64,000 nt of DNA, taken from CAZSBB01 sp964605235 (GTDB lineage Bacteria; Planctomycetota; Phycisphaerae; Phycisphaerales; Phycisphaeraceae). The stretch is taken from assembly GCA_964605235.1 (NCBI GenBank), contig CAZSBB010000006.1, forward strand, positions 101,604-165,603, in the 5' to 3' direction. The position numbers and the translations under genes are program-made. Position 1 is the stretch's first letter. Each line of letters starts with the position of its first letter. Positions 43,886-52,059 of the stretch are shown one piece after another. The notes beneath the pieces were generated by a model, which saw only the letters and a program-made list of their open reading frames with translations, was not told the origin of the DNA and made no database searches.

Positions 43886-45052
43886 TTACGACAAGTCGCC
43901 GGGGGTGGGCTGGCCGGTGATGACCAGCCGCTGCGCCACCACCTGGCGCTGCGGTTCATCCGGTAGTTCACCGTCCAGTCGCGCCAGCAGCAGATTCGCC
44001 AGCGACCGGCCAAGCTGACGATTGTGCTTGTCCACGGTGGCGATCGGCTCGGTGGCTTCCCATTGCCGTTCGAACGCTTCGCGCCAGTAGTTGTCGTAAC
44101 CCGCCAGCAGCACATCGCGCTGAGGTTCCTTGCCGAACAGACGACACGCGGCCGCGGCGGCGAAAACTTCGCAGTCGGTCACCAGCACGATGGCGTCGAT
44201 GGCGTTCGCGCCGGTCAGATGCTCGGCGAGATAACCCGCCAGATGGCGCACGCGCTGCTCGAAGACGGCTTGTTCATGATCCTGGCGCTGGGGCAGGTTG
44301 GTGACCATGACCGCCGGCAGGACGGGCAGTCCCGCTTCGCGCAGGGCGCGTTCGTAGCCGGCGTCGCGCCATTGGAGCCATTGCATGGTGCGCGACGTGG
44401 TCCATAAGCGCAGGATGCGGCGGCGACCTTGCGTAATCAGCCAGCGGGTCAGGTCGTAGGAGCCCTGAGCGTGGTCGGATTGCACGCTGTCCTGGCCCAC
44501 CACGCCGCGAAAGTCGTTGTGAATGACCAGGGGGATCGCCATTTCCGCCAGGCGCGCCAAGGCGGCGTCGTCGGGGAAGCGCGGGTTCATGCAGCTGACC
44601 ACCAGGCCGGCCGGGGGATGCTCCGCCACGCGTTCGAGGGCGTTGCCGATGAGGAAGTCGGGATGGAGGACCAGGCAGTTGCGGCCGGACTCGGCGATGC
44701 GGTCGGCGACGCCGGCGTTGAGCGCGGTCAGGTCGCCGCTGACGAACGGCCCGCGGATGCGCCCGGGGATGTCGGTCGCCAGGCCGATGGTTTGGGCGAG
44801 GATGCTTTGCCCGGACACCGCCGAGGGCAGCGCGACATACCCGCGATTACGCCGGCTGCGGATCAGGCCCCGGACTTCCAGCCGGCGCAGCGCCGAGCGC
44901 ACCGTGCCGCGTGAAACCTGAAAACGATCCGCCAGCTTCTGCTCCGAGGGCAGACGGTCGCCGGTGCGCAACCCGCCGTCGAGCAGGCATTGCTCCAGCC
45001 CGCTGACGGTGCGATGGAGCGGGGAGTCGTTGGCCATGACCGACGTTGCCAC
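43886..45052 (-). CDS. GntR-type transcriptional regulator with LacI-like ligand domain (AraR-like architecture)
   Basis: 388 residues from a GTG at 45052 with GGAGG 6 bases upstream, which is the best ribosome site here. The N-terminal winged helix (about 25-85) reads GDRLPSEQKLADRFQVSRGTV...RGLIRSRRNRGYV. A periplasmic-binding-type sensor domain follows (IGLATDIPGRIRGPF, IPLVIHNDFRGVVG, SYDLTRWLITQGRRRI). This GntR plus LacI-type layout is that of AraR. It heads a leftward operon with the pseudopilin and GH2-like genes and is divergent from a DUF4838 gene; two TGTACA palindromes lie just upstream. Confidence 0.87.
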   Translation of the reverse strand: MATSVMANDSPLHRTVSGLEQCLLDGGLRTGDRLPSEQKLADRFQVSRGTVRSALRRLEVRGLIRSRRNRGYVALPSAVSGQSILAQTIGLATDIPGRIRGPFVSGDLTALNAGVADRIAESGRNCLVLHPDFLIGNALERVAEHPPAGLVVSCMNPRFPDDAALARLAEMAIPLVIHNDFRGVVGQDSVQSDHAQGSYDLTRWLITQGRRRILRLWTTSRTMQWLQWRDAGYERALREAGLPVLPAVMVTNLPQRQDHEQAVFEQRVRHLAGYLAEHLTGANAIDAIVLVTDCEVFAAAAACRLFGKEPQRDVLLAGYDNYWREAFERQWEATEPIATVDKHNRQLGRSLANLLLARLDGELPDEPQRQVVAQRLVITGQPTPGDLS

Positions 45053-45416
45053 AGAAGTCCTCCGATGCGGATGTACATAATTTAACGGAACTGGAGATTG
45101 AATCAACAAAAATTGTACAAATCGACACAGAGTGATGGATGAATTGTAAAATAAATAATTATTATAAAATAATTTACTGGATTCTATGGGTCGTGCTTAA
45201 GGACCGCCACCTACTGCCAGTCGTGCGCCTGTCCATACCCGCCCATCGGTGCTGATGAACCTTGAGTCATGATCGAGGCGCTGAAATGAAGCTGGCCAAG
45301 GTTGGCGCACCGGACCGGGTGGCCGGATAGACTGTGCACTCAACGTTGTCTGTAGACCCCTGCAGTTGGCTGCTCCAGGCCCGGCCAATCCGGCAGCGAG
45401 CAGCAGGAGAGATCAC
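45053..45416. other. Divergent intergenic region, AT-rich
   Basis: 364 bases between the GntR-type regulator and the DUF4838 gene. The left half is AT-rich (for example around 45140-45180) against an otherwise GC-rich background and probably carries both promoters. No coding frame or RNA gene was recognised. Confidence 0.5.
45071..45120. promoter_or_regulatory. Pair of TGTACA palindromes, possible operator of the GntR-type regulator
   Basis: ATGTACAT (45071-45078) and TTGTACAA (45113-45120) are both perfect 8-base palindromes with the core TGTACA. Their centres are 42 bases apart, four helical turns, and they lie 19-68 bases upstream of the regulator start. A looped dimer-of-dimers site is plausible. 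Confidence 0.45.
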
Positions 45417-47840
45417 ATGATGCGACTGAAGGTCATGCTGGCGGCAGTGTGGATGCTGGCGGGGTTGGCGCGTTCGGCGTCGGCGGTGGTGCTGGTGGAG
45501 GATGGGCAGCCGAAGGCGACCATTGTGATTGCCGCCGAGGCGCTGGCGGCTGCGGACTACACGCCGCAGGTCGGCCGGTCACCCGCCCCGGCACAGAAAG
45601 CCAGGTTCGCCGCCATGGACCTGCAGCGGTACCTCGAAAAAATCAGCGGCGCGGTGTTGCCCATCGTGGGCGATGATCAAGCGGTGACCGGCCCGGTGGT
45701 CTACGTCGGCGCCAGCAAGGGCACCGATGCGCTCAAGCTCGACATCCCCACCGGGTTGACCACTGAGCGTCTGGAGGAGGGCTACCTGATCCTGGCGCGC
45801 GGCGACACGCTGGTGCTCGCCGGCAACGCCATGGGACCTTACCAGGGCACCTATTACGCCGTCGCGGAACTGCTCAATCGGCTGGGCGTACGCTGGTTCA
45901 TGCCGGGCGAATTCGGCGAAGTGGTGCCGCGGATGACGACCATCCGCATTGACGATCTGGAACTGCGCGAGCGCCCGAGCTTTCTGGTGCGCAGTTGGAA
46001 CGGCAATCTGGCGAACGAGCTGCGCGAAGCCGACGCGCTCTGGCGGCTGCGCAACAAGGCGACGCTGGACCACAACGCCTTGCTGGCGATCCCCGGCGAT
46101 TCCTATCTGCGCCAGTACATGCCCGAGCCGGCGCTCGTCGAAACCCATCCCGAATACTTCGCCCGCAAGCTCGATGGCAGCATCGACAAGCACATGATCA
46201 GCCTGACCCATCCCGATGTGCCCCGGCTGGTGGCGGAGAAAGTCATCGCCCGCATCGCCAGGGAACGCGCCAAAAATCCGGAGTTCAACTCGCTGGGCTT
46301 TGCCCCCGACGACGGCATTCCCATGGACTTGTCCAAGGAAGCGCTCAAGCTCAATCAAGGCTTCACGGACCTCGTCGGCCGGGAGGGCGTGGTCACCGAA
46401 CTGTCCATCAGCGAGGAATGGTTCACCTTCATGAACCGGGTCTGCGAGGAAGTCGTCAAGGTGTATCCCGATTTCATCATCACGACCAACGGCTACACCA
46501 ATCGCACCTTTCCCCCCGAGGGCGTGAAACTGCATCCGAACCTGGGCGTCATGTTTGCCGCCATCTGGTCCGATCTGCTGCACGCCTATGACGACCCGCG
46601 GAGCTGGCAGAGCGTGGTGCAGGGGCAGTTGCTTCAGCGCTGGGGCGAGCTGTGCCCGCGCGTGTTCGTCTACAACTACAACTTCCCCATGCTGGTCAAC
46701 CTGCTGACCCCGCTGCCGCTGACCCGCAAGCTCGCCCGCAATGTGCCGCTGTGCAAGCAGTGGAAGATCGCCGGCTTCGAGGATGAACAGACCTTCAGCT
46801 GGATGGCGCACGGCATCACCAGTTTCTACCTGCGCGCCCAGCTGTACTGGAACGCCGACGCCGACGCCCAGGCGTTGCTCGATGATTACTTTGCCAAGTG
46901 GTACGGCCCGGCGGCGAAGCCGGCGCAGGCGTACTGGGATGCTCTGGAAAACGCCCTGGAAAGCACGCCGCTGCTGGGACATGAAGACCGCATTTTGCCC
47001 TATGTCTACACCGATGAACTGCTCGCCGAGATGGAGCAGCACCAGCGGCAAGCCGAGGCGCTGGCGACCGACGAGCCGTATGCCATCCGCGTGCGCGTGG
47101 ATCGGCTGATTCTCGACCATCTCAAAGGCTACCTGGCGCTCAACCGCGCCGAGTTCGTCGGCGACTACGTCCAGGCGATCGCCCATGCCGACGCCATGTT
47201 CGAGCAGCGCATGGAACTGAATCGCATCAGCGGCTATTTCCACATTCCGGAGACCAAGGACCCCCGCCGCAAGTATTTCGCCGGCTCGCACTACTGGAAC
47301 CTCACCCAGCGGCGCGCGTTCTATCAGAAGCTGCTCGACTACACGACCGGGAAGACCGGCACGCTGATCGTGCAGGCGCCGCGGCAGGTGAAGTTCGCCA
47401 AAGATGACGCCGACCTGGGCCGCTACGCCCGCTGGTACCTGCCCGAATATGACCGCTCCAACTGGCGCCTGATCGACACCGCCACGCCGTTCTATTTTCA
47501 GGGCGACGGCATGCTCGACGAGCGCGGCATTCCCTACACCGGCTATGTCTGGTACGTCTTCGAACTGGACGTGCCGGCCGCCGCGGTGGGGCAGCCCATT
47601 GAGCTGTACGCCCCAATTGTCGCCGCCGAGGCCTGGGTCTGGACCAATGGCCAGTACACCGGACATCGGCCGTATCAGGAGGTGTACATGCGCCCCGCGG
47701 AGCTCAAGTTCGACGTGACGGCGCAGGTCAAGCCCGGCCGCAATGTCATCGGCGTCCGCGTGAGCACCAGCCTCAGCCGCATCGTGGCGGCCGAAGGCTT
47801 CCAGGGGCCGTTGTTCCTGGTGGCGCCCAAACGGGAGTAG
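45417..47840 (+). CDS. DUF4838 domain-containing protein, secreted glycan enzyme candidate
   Basis: 807 residues from ATG 45417 (AGGAG 7 bases upstream; a second ATG follows). Signal peptide ending ARSASA. An N-terminal region of GH67-N-like type (AAMDLQRYLEKISGAVLPIVGD, VYVGASKG) leads to the DUF4838 body (YAVAELLNRLGVRWFMPGEFGEVVPR, RNVPLCKQWKIAGFEDEQTF). The CxCxxC motif found in the other two DUF4838 proteins here is absent; the loop reads LGFAPDDGIP. A C-terminal jellyroll ends the protein (AWVWTNGQYTGHRPY). Divergent from the GntR-type gene and convergent with the enolase-superfamily gene. Confidence 0.8.
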   Translation: MMRLKVMLAAVWMLAGLARSASAVVLVEDGQPKATIVIAAEALAAADYTPQVGRSPAPAQKARFAAMDLQRYLEKISGAVLPIVGDDQAVTGPVVYVGASKGTDALKLDIPTGLTTERLEEGYLILARGDTLVLAGNAMGPYQGTYYAVAELLNRLGVRWFMPGEFGEVVPRMTTIRIDDLELRERPSFLVRSWNGNLANELREADALWRLRNKATLDHNALLAIPGDSYLRQYMPEPALVETHPEYFARKLDGSIDKHMISLTHPDVPRLVAEKVIARIARERAKNPEFNSLGFAPDDGIPMDLSKEALKLNQGFTDLVGREGVVTELSISEEWFTFMNRVCEEVVKVYPDFIITTNGYTNRTFPPEGVKLHPNLGVMFAAIWSDLLHAYDDPRSWQSVVQGQLLQRWGELCPRVFVYNYNFPMLVNLLTPLPLTRKLARNVPLCKQWKIAGFEDEQTFSWMAHGITSFYLRAQLYWNADADAQALLDDYFAKWYGPAAKPAQAYWDALENALESTPLLGHEDRILPYVYTDELLAEMEQHQRQAEALATDEPYAIRVRVDRLILDHLKGYLALNRAEFVGDYVQAIAHADAMFEQRMELNRISGYFHIPETKDPRRKYFAGSHYWNLTQRRAFYQKLLDYTTGKTGTLIVQAPRQVKFAKDDADLGRYARWYLPEYDRSNWRLIDTATPFYFQGDGMLDERGIPYTGYVWYVFELDVPAAAVGQPIELYAPIVAAEAWVWTNGQYTGHRPYQEVYMRPAELKFDVTAQVKPGRNVIGVRVSTSLSRIVAAEGFQGPLFLVAPKRE

Positions 47841-47853
47841 GGTTGGGGCTTCT

Positions 47854-47887
47854 ACGCCGGCACGGGTTTCGCGCCCGTTGCCGGCGT
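47854..47887. terminator. Bidirectional hairpin between convergent genes
   Basis: Stem of 13-14 bp (left arm ACGCCGGCACGGG with one bulged base on the right arm) and a 7-base loop, placed between the convergent DUF4838 gene and enolase-superfamily gene. There is no T tract; position and strength suggest a shared terminator. Confidence 0.6.
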
Positions 47888-47936
47888 GCAAGGGCGTCGC
47901 GGGATGGATGCGCCAGACGAGCGCATGCGCGCCATG

Positions 47937-49046
47937 CTAGGCGTGGAAGCAGGCCTGCCTGCGGGTGACGCGCTTGAGCTGCGCCAGGTCCACCTCCACG
48001 CCAATGCCTGGCCCGTCCGGAACGGTCATGGTGCTGTCCTCCCGGTTCAGGACGAACGGCCGGGTGATGTCCTGATGAAAGTACTTGTCGGTGGCGGACA
48101 CATCGCCGGGCAGCACGAAATTGGGCAGGCTCGCCAGCGCCAGGTTCAGGGCCCGGCCGACGCCGGTCTCCAGCATCCCGCCGCACCAGACAGGAATGTC
48201 CGCCGCCTGAGTGAACTGGTGAATGGCGACGGCCTGGCTCAAACCGCCGACCCGGCCGACTTTGATGTTGATCACGCGACAGGCCTGCAGTTGTATGGCG
48301 TGGCGGGCGTCGTCCAGGTGATGAATGCTTTCATCGAGGCAAATCGGGGTCTTCATCCGGGCCTGCAACTGAGCGTGATCGATGATGTCATGGTCCGCCA
48401 GCGGCTGCTCGATCATCAGCAGGCTCAGGTCATCGAGTCGGCGCAGCAGGTCAAGGTCTTCCAGACGGTAGTCGGAATTGGCGTCGGCCTGAAGCGCCAG
48501 TTGCGGGTAGCGGGCGCGCACCGCAGCCAGGGGTTCCCGGTCGCACCCGCGTTTGATCTTGAGCTTCACCCGCCGGTAGCCCTGCTCCAGGAACATGGCG
48601 ACCCGTTCCAGCAGGGCGCTGCTGGTGGGCTCGATGCCGATGCTGACGCCCACGGGCACGCGCTGACGCGACCCGCCGATCATCCGCGCCACCGGCTGCC
48701 CCGACGCTCGGCCGCACAGGTCCCAGATGGCGTTCTCCAGCCCGGCTTTGGCCATCTCGTTGCCCCGGACCTTCGCCAGCAAGCCCGGCATCTGGGTGGG
48801 GTGCGCCACCTCCCGCCCGAGCACCATCGGAATGAGGAAATCCTCCAGCACCGCCCAGGCGGAGGCGATCGTCTCACCGGAGTAGAACGGGCCGCAGCCC
48901 ACCGTGCATTCGCCCCAGCCCACGCACCCGGCGCTGCGCACCGCAACCAGCACGCAGGACTGCTGCGTCTGCGTCGCAAAGCTGGTCTGAAACGGATGGA
49001 CCAGCGGCAACGACACATGATGCAGTTCAATCTGTTCGAGCTTCAT
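47937..49046 (-). CDS. Enolase-superfamily enzyme, MenC/N-acylamino-acid-racemase-like
   Basis: 369 residues. The mandelate-racemase/muconate-lactonizing fold is complete: the lysine motif RVKLKIKRG, metal ligands in QADANS, IEQPL and CLDESI, the second lysine in NIKVGRVGG, and the C-terminal WCGGMLETGVGRAL. This arrangement fits the o-succinylbenzoate synthase/N-succinylamino-acid racemase group rather than mannonate dehydratase. No menaquinone genes surround it; in this locus it may instead act on a sugar acid or an N-acyl compound. It lies 42 bases after the double hydrolase gene, in the same leftward series. Confidence 0.8.
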   Translation of the reverse strand: MKLEQIELHHVSLPLVHPFQTSFATQTQQSCVLVAVRSAGCVGWGECTVGCGPFYSGETIASAWAVLEDFLIPMVLGREVAHPTQMPGLLAKVRGNEMAKAGLENAIWDLCGRASGQPVARMIGGSRQRVPVGVSIGIEPTSSALLERVAMFLEQGYRRVKLKIKRGCDREPLAAVRARYPQLALQADANSDYRLEDLDLLRRLDDLSLLMIEQPLADHDIIDHAQLQARMKTPICLDESIHHLDDARHAIQLQACRVINIKVGRVGGLSQAVAIHQFTQAADIPVWCGGMLETGVGRALNLALASLPNFVLPGDVSATDKYFHQDITRPFVLNREDSTMTVPDGPGIGVEVDLAQLKRVTRRQACFHA

Positions 49047-49088
49047 GAGCGGTCCTATGCGGCTTGCATCCTCAGGCTTCGCGGCGCG

Positions 49089-51071
49089 TCAGCGCACCCG
49101 GTGGCGTTGGCTGACCGGCGAATCCCGCTCCGGGTAAGCCACCTGCCGCAGCGCCGTGCGCAGGTCGGCAGCCATCATGAATTGCCCGGAGCAGCCCAGG
49201 CGTTCGTAGGCACGGGTGGGCCAGGTCCAGTTGCGGTGGCCGGGTTCCACCAGCGCGACCGGCCGGGGCGCCAGCAGTCCCACCGCCTGGGGAATGTCCA
49301 GGGCGCGCAGGACGCCCAGGATCGGCCCGCCGTCCAGGTGCGAACTGGGCAACCCCTGAAGCACCACGCCGGCGATGCGGTCATCGAGCAGGGCGGCATA
49401 GAGCGCGGCAACCGCCATTTCCCCGGCCGCCAGCAGATAGATGGCACAGGACTGCAGGGCGTCGAGGCCCTTCAGGTAATCCATCATCAGGCGCAGGTCC
49501 TGCACCGTCAGTGACACGGGCGTGACGCCGGTCAGCGCCATGGCGCGCAGCATCACGGTATGCAGCGGCGCCAACGTTGAACCGGGCGGGAACGCAAACG
49601 AGGACGCCGGCAGCGATTGATAGCCCGCCACCCGCGGCTGAAAAGCTCCGTATCCCGTCGCCTGCGGTTCGACCGCGCACCCGATTCGCGCCAGAGCGTG
49701 CGCCGCTTCTTCTCCCTCACCCGCGATGCTGATCACCAGCGTCGGTCGGCCCTCGGCGGGCATGACATACTGCAACTCCACCGCCTGCTCGCCCAGCTCG
49801 CCCCGGTGGGTATGCATGTACGTTTGGGCGCCCCACTCCCAACGTCCACTGTCCTGCAGTGCACAGGCCAATGCTGCCGGGCGGAGGGAGGGCGCCGCGT
49901 CCAGCAATGCCTGCCGGGCGGCGCGGCGGATCTGCGGCCAATCATCCACGGAGCGCGGCAACGACACCCCGCCGCGTGGGCGCAGCAGGTGCGGGAGCAG
50001 TTCCAGTTGATCCGGGCGCGGCGGCTGGCCATTGAAGACACTCGTCACGGACTCGGGCAGCTCGCGCTCGCCCCGTTCCAACGGAGGCCGCGCTTCCTGT
50101 GCCACATACCGGTCAAACCACTGGGCGGTCGCCCGGTCGAAGACCGGATGATCACCGTGGGGACCGGGGCAGGTGACGGTTTGACAGGCGTCGGGCTTTT
50201 CATGGAGACGCCAGACGTGGCGCGCGCGTTCCACCAGGGCGCGGTTCTCCGCGACGTGATACAGGCAGTCCTGCTCGGTGAAGCAGAACAGGCCCGCGCG
50301 CGGAGCGATCAACGCGGCATACTCGCTGATGTCGCGGGCGTAGAGGTTGTGCGGATACATGCAGTCGCAGTGGCCGCAGAGATGGTGATTGACCAGGGCA
50401 TCCAGGGGCGAACTGATGCCGCAGAGCGTGGACACGGCGCGGAACCGTTCATCCGCCACCGCGGTATGGAAGCTGCACGCGCCGCCGCCGGAGACGCCGG
50501 TCACGCCCAGTCGCTGCGGGTCCACATGCGGGTCGGCAACGAGCACGTCGGCGGCGCGCATGGCGTTCCACACCTCCGCCCCGGCGGGGGTGTAGCCCAG
50601 CGCGAGCCAGGCGCCGAATCGACCCAGCAACGAGCCATGATGTTCGCCGCGATTGTCGTGCTGTTCGACCGTGTCCAGAATCAGGCAGACATACCCGCGC
50701 CGGGCCCACAGCATGGGGTGGTACTGATAGTGCCAGGCGCCGATCGTCGCATGCCCGCAGACATACAGCACTGCCGGGGCGCGCTTCGCGGGCAGCGGGT
50801 CCGGGTAGTAGAGACAAGCCGAACTCCAGCAGTCAGGCAGAATCTGGAACGCGATGCGGCGGGCGGTGTACCCCTGGCCGGCAAACGTGCCGTGGTCGGT
50901 CAGCTTGAGCTCGCAGCGTGGCGGCAGCGGGTCCAGGCCCAGGTCGTGCATGAACTCCTGACGCCGCTTCGGGCGAACGCGTTCCCAGTCAGGCAGAGTC
51001 GTCACATCCGCCAAGGCGCGGTCGGACATGGCCCGCGCCTGGTCATTGAGAGATTGCCAGATGGTTTTCAC
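49089..51071 (-). CDS. Tandem alpha/beta hydrolase, acetyl-xylan-esterase-like
   Basis: 660 residues from a GTG at 51071 (AAGGAG upstream). No signal peptide. The first half is an acetyl-esterase-type hydrolase: PAVLYVCGHA, DTVEQHDNRGEHHG, the nucleophile elbow GVSGGGACSF and a His near GPHGDHPVF. The second half (about 400-655) repeats the fold (LVISIAGEGEEAAHAL, then LLAAGEMAVAALYAAL, VVLQGLPSSH) but the elbow serine is replaced by Glu, so that copy is probably inactive or structural. It lies between PIG-L and the enolase-superfamily gene. Confidence 0.75.
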   Translation of the reverse strand: MKTIWQSLNDQARAMSDRALADVTTLPDWERVRPKRRQEFMHDLGLDPLPPRCELKLTDHGTFAGQGYTARRIAFQILPDCWSSACLYYPDPLPAKRAPAVLYVCGHATIGAWHYQYHPMLWARRGYVCLILDTVEQHDNRGEHHGSLLGRFGAWLALGYTPAGAEVWNAMRAADVLVADPHVDPQRLGVTGVSGGGACSFHTAVADERFRAVSTLCGISSPLDALVNHHLCGHCDCMYPHNLYARDISEYAALIAPRAGLFCFTEQDCLYHVAENRALVERARHVWRLHEKPDACQTVTCPGPHGDHPVFDRATAQWFDRYVAQEARPPLERGERELPESVTSVFNGQPPRPDQLELLPHLLRPRGGVSLPRSVDDWPQIRRAARQALLDAAPSLRPAALACALQDSGRWEWGAQTYMHTHRGELGEQAVELQYVMPAEGRPTLVISIAGEGEEAAHALARIGCAVEPQATGYGAFQPRVAGYQSLPASSFAFPPGSTLAPLHTVMLRAMALTGVTPVSLTVQDLRLMMDYLKGLDALQSCAIYLLAAGEMAVAALYAALLDDRIAGVVLQGLPSSHLDGGPILGVLRALDIPQAVGLLAPRPVALVEPGHRNWTWPTRAYERLGCSGQFMMAADLRTALRQVAYPERDSPVSQRHRVR

Positions 51072-51160
51072 CAGTTTCTCCTTGGTTTGCGTTCAGCCGG
51101 AGCGTCGCTGTGCGCGCCATGGGCGCATTGAACGTGGCTGCGGTGGTCATGGCCTCACTC

Positions 51161-51976
51161 CTAACGTCGGTGGGCAAGAATCTCCATGTTGAACGGCGTG
51201 CCCTGCGGGGGCCGAACGCCGGTGGAGACGATGTCGAACACTTCGGCATAACGCACGCCGCACGTCGGACCCCAGGGCGGCAACTGCATGTCCGTGACGC
51301 GCGGAATCTGGCAGGCGTTGAGCGCCATGGCGCGGAACTTGTCGTCCCAGACATCGCTGACGTCCACGAACGTGTCCCAGCGCGTGTAAGCCTGGCCGTA
51401 AGGTCCGATGGAGATGTCGTGCCAGAACAGCAGCATGCCCTGGTAGCCGGATTTGACGGCCTGGTTGAAGGCATTGAGCACCAGCAGCGTGGTGGCGAAA
51501 TGCTCAATGTTGACCATCACGGGCGAATGCGTGATGACCGCCTCCGGATTGCGCTCGAGGATGAGGTCCGCGAGTTTGGTCACGCTGGGGCGATGCTCGT
51601 ATGCGGTGAGGATGGTCGGCACATCCGCGGGCAGGCCGGCCGGCAACGGGCAGCCGAAGCGGACTTCCGCCTGCGTGCCGTCGGCGCGGAAGTAATGCCG
51701 CTGCGGGTGATCCAGATGAATGGGCGTGGCGCCCAACAGGTTGGCGCAGAGGGCGGCTTCCTTTTTGCGCTGGGGCTCGATCTCCTGATGCGGACAGGGG
51801 CGATGGTGGATGGAGCCGTCGGGCCGCACGGTGCTCCAGTTGCCGGAAAAGTTGTTGGTGGACATGACATAGATGATTTCATAGCCGATCCGGTGGTACT
51901 TGATCAGCGTGCCGCCGATGCAGGATTCCAGATCATCCGCATGAGCGCCGATGGCCATAAGCGATTGCCTGATCAC
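51161..51976 (-). CDS. PIG-L family deacetylase
   Basis: 271 residues from a GTG at 51976 with AAGGAG 8 bases upstream. The zinc motif of the LmbE/PIG-L family is visible as GAHADDLESCIGGTL (usual form HPDDxExGxGGT), and a second motif is NIEHFATT. PIG-L enzymes remove N-acetyl groups from sugars such as GlcNAc derivatives. This fits a locus with a GH20-like enzyme that releases N-acetylhexosamines. It is in the leftward series between the GH20-like gene and the double hydrolase gene. Confidence 0.85.
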   Translation of the reverse strand: MIRQSLMAIGAHADDLESCIGGTLIKYHRIGYEIIYVMSTNNFSGNWSTVRPDGSIHHRPCPHQEIEPQRKKEAALCANLLGATPIHLDHPQRHYFRADGTQAEVRFGCPLPAGLPADVPTILTAYEHRPSVTKLADLILERNPEAVITHSPVMVNIEHFATTLLVLNAFNQAVKSGYQGMLLFWHDISIGPYGQAYTRWDTFVDVSDVWDDKFRAMALNACQIPRVTDMQLPPWGPTCGVRYAEVFDIVSTGVRPPQGTPFNMEILAHRR

Positions 51977-52059
51977 GAACGAATCTCCTTAACCACCGTC
52001 CCGGGGGCAACGCGCATGCGGGCGATGGCGAACCGTGAATACATCCATCAACCGAGCAG

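Noticed and set aside
40121..43966. A 1,280-residue open frame opposite the GH2-like gene
   Set aside because: Antisense shadow; composition follows codon positions of the real gene.
47937..49046. Menaquinone synthesis (menC) function
   Set aside because: Motifs fit the wider enzyme group but no other menaquinone gene is nearby; kept as MenC-like only.
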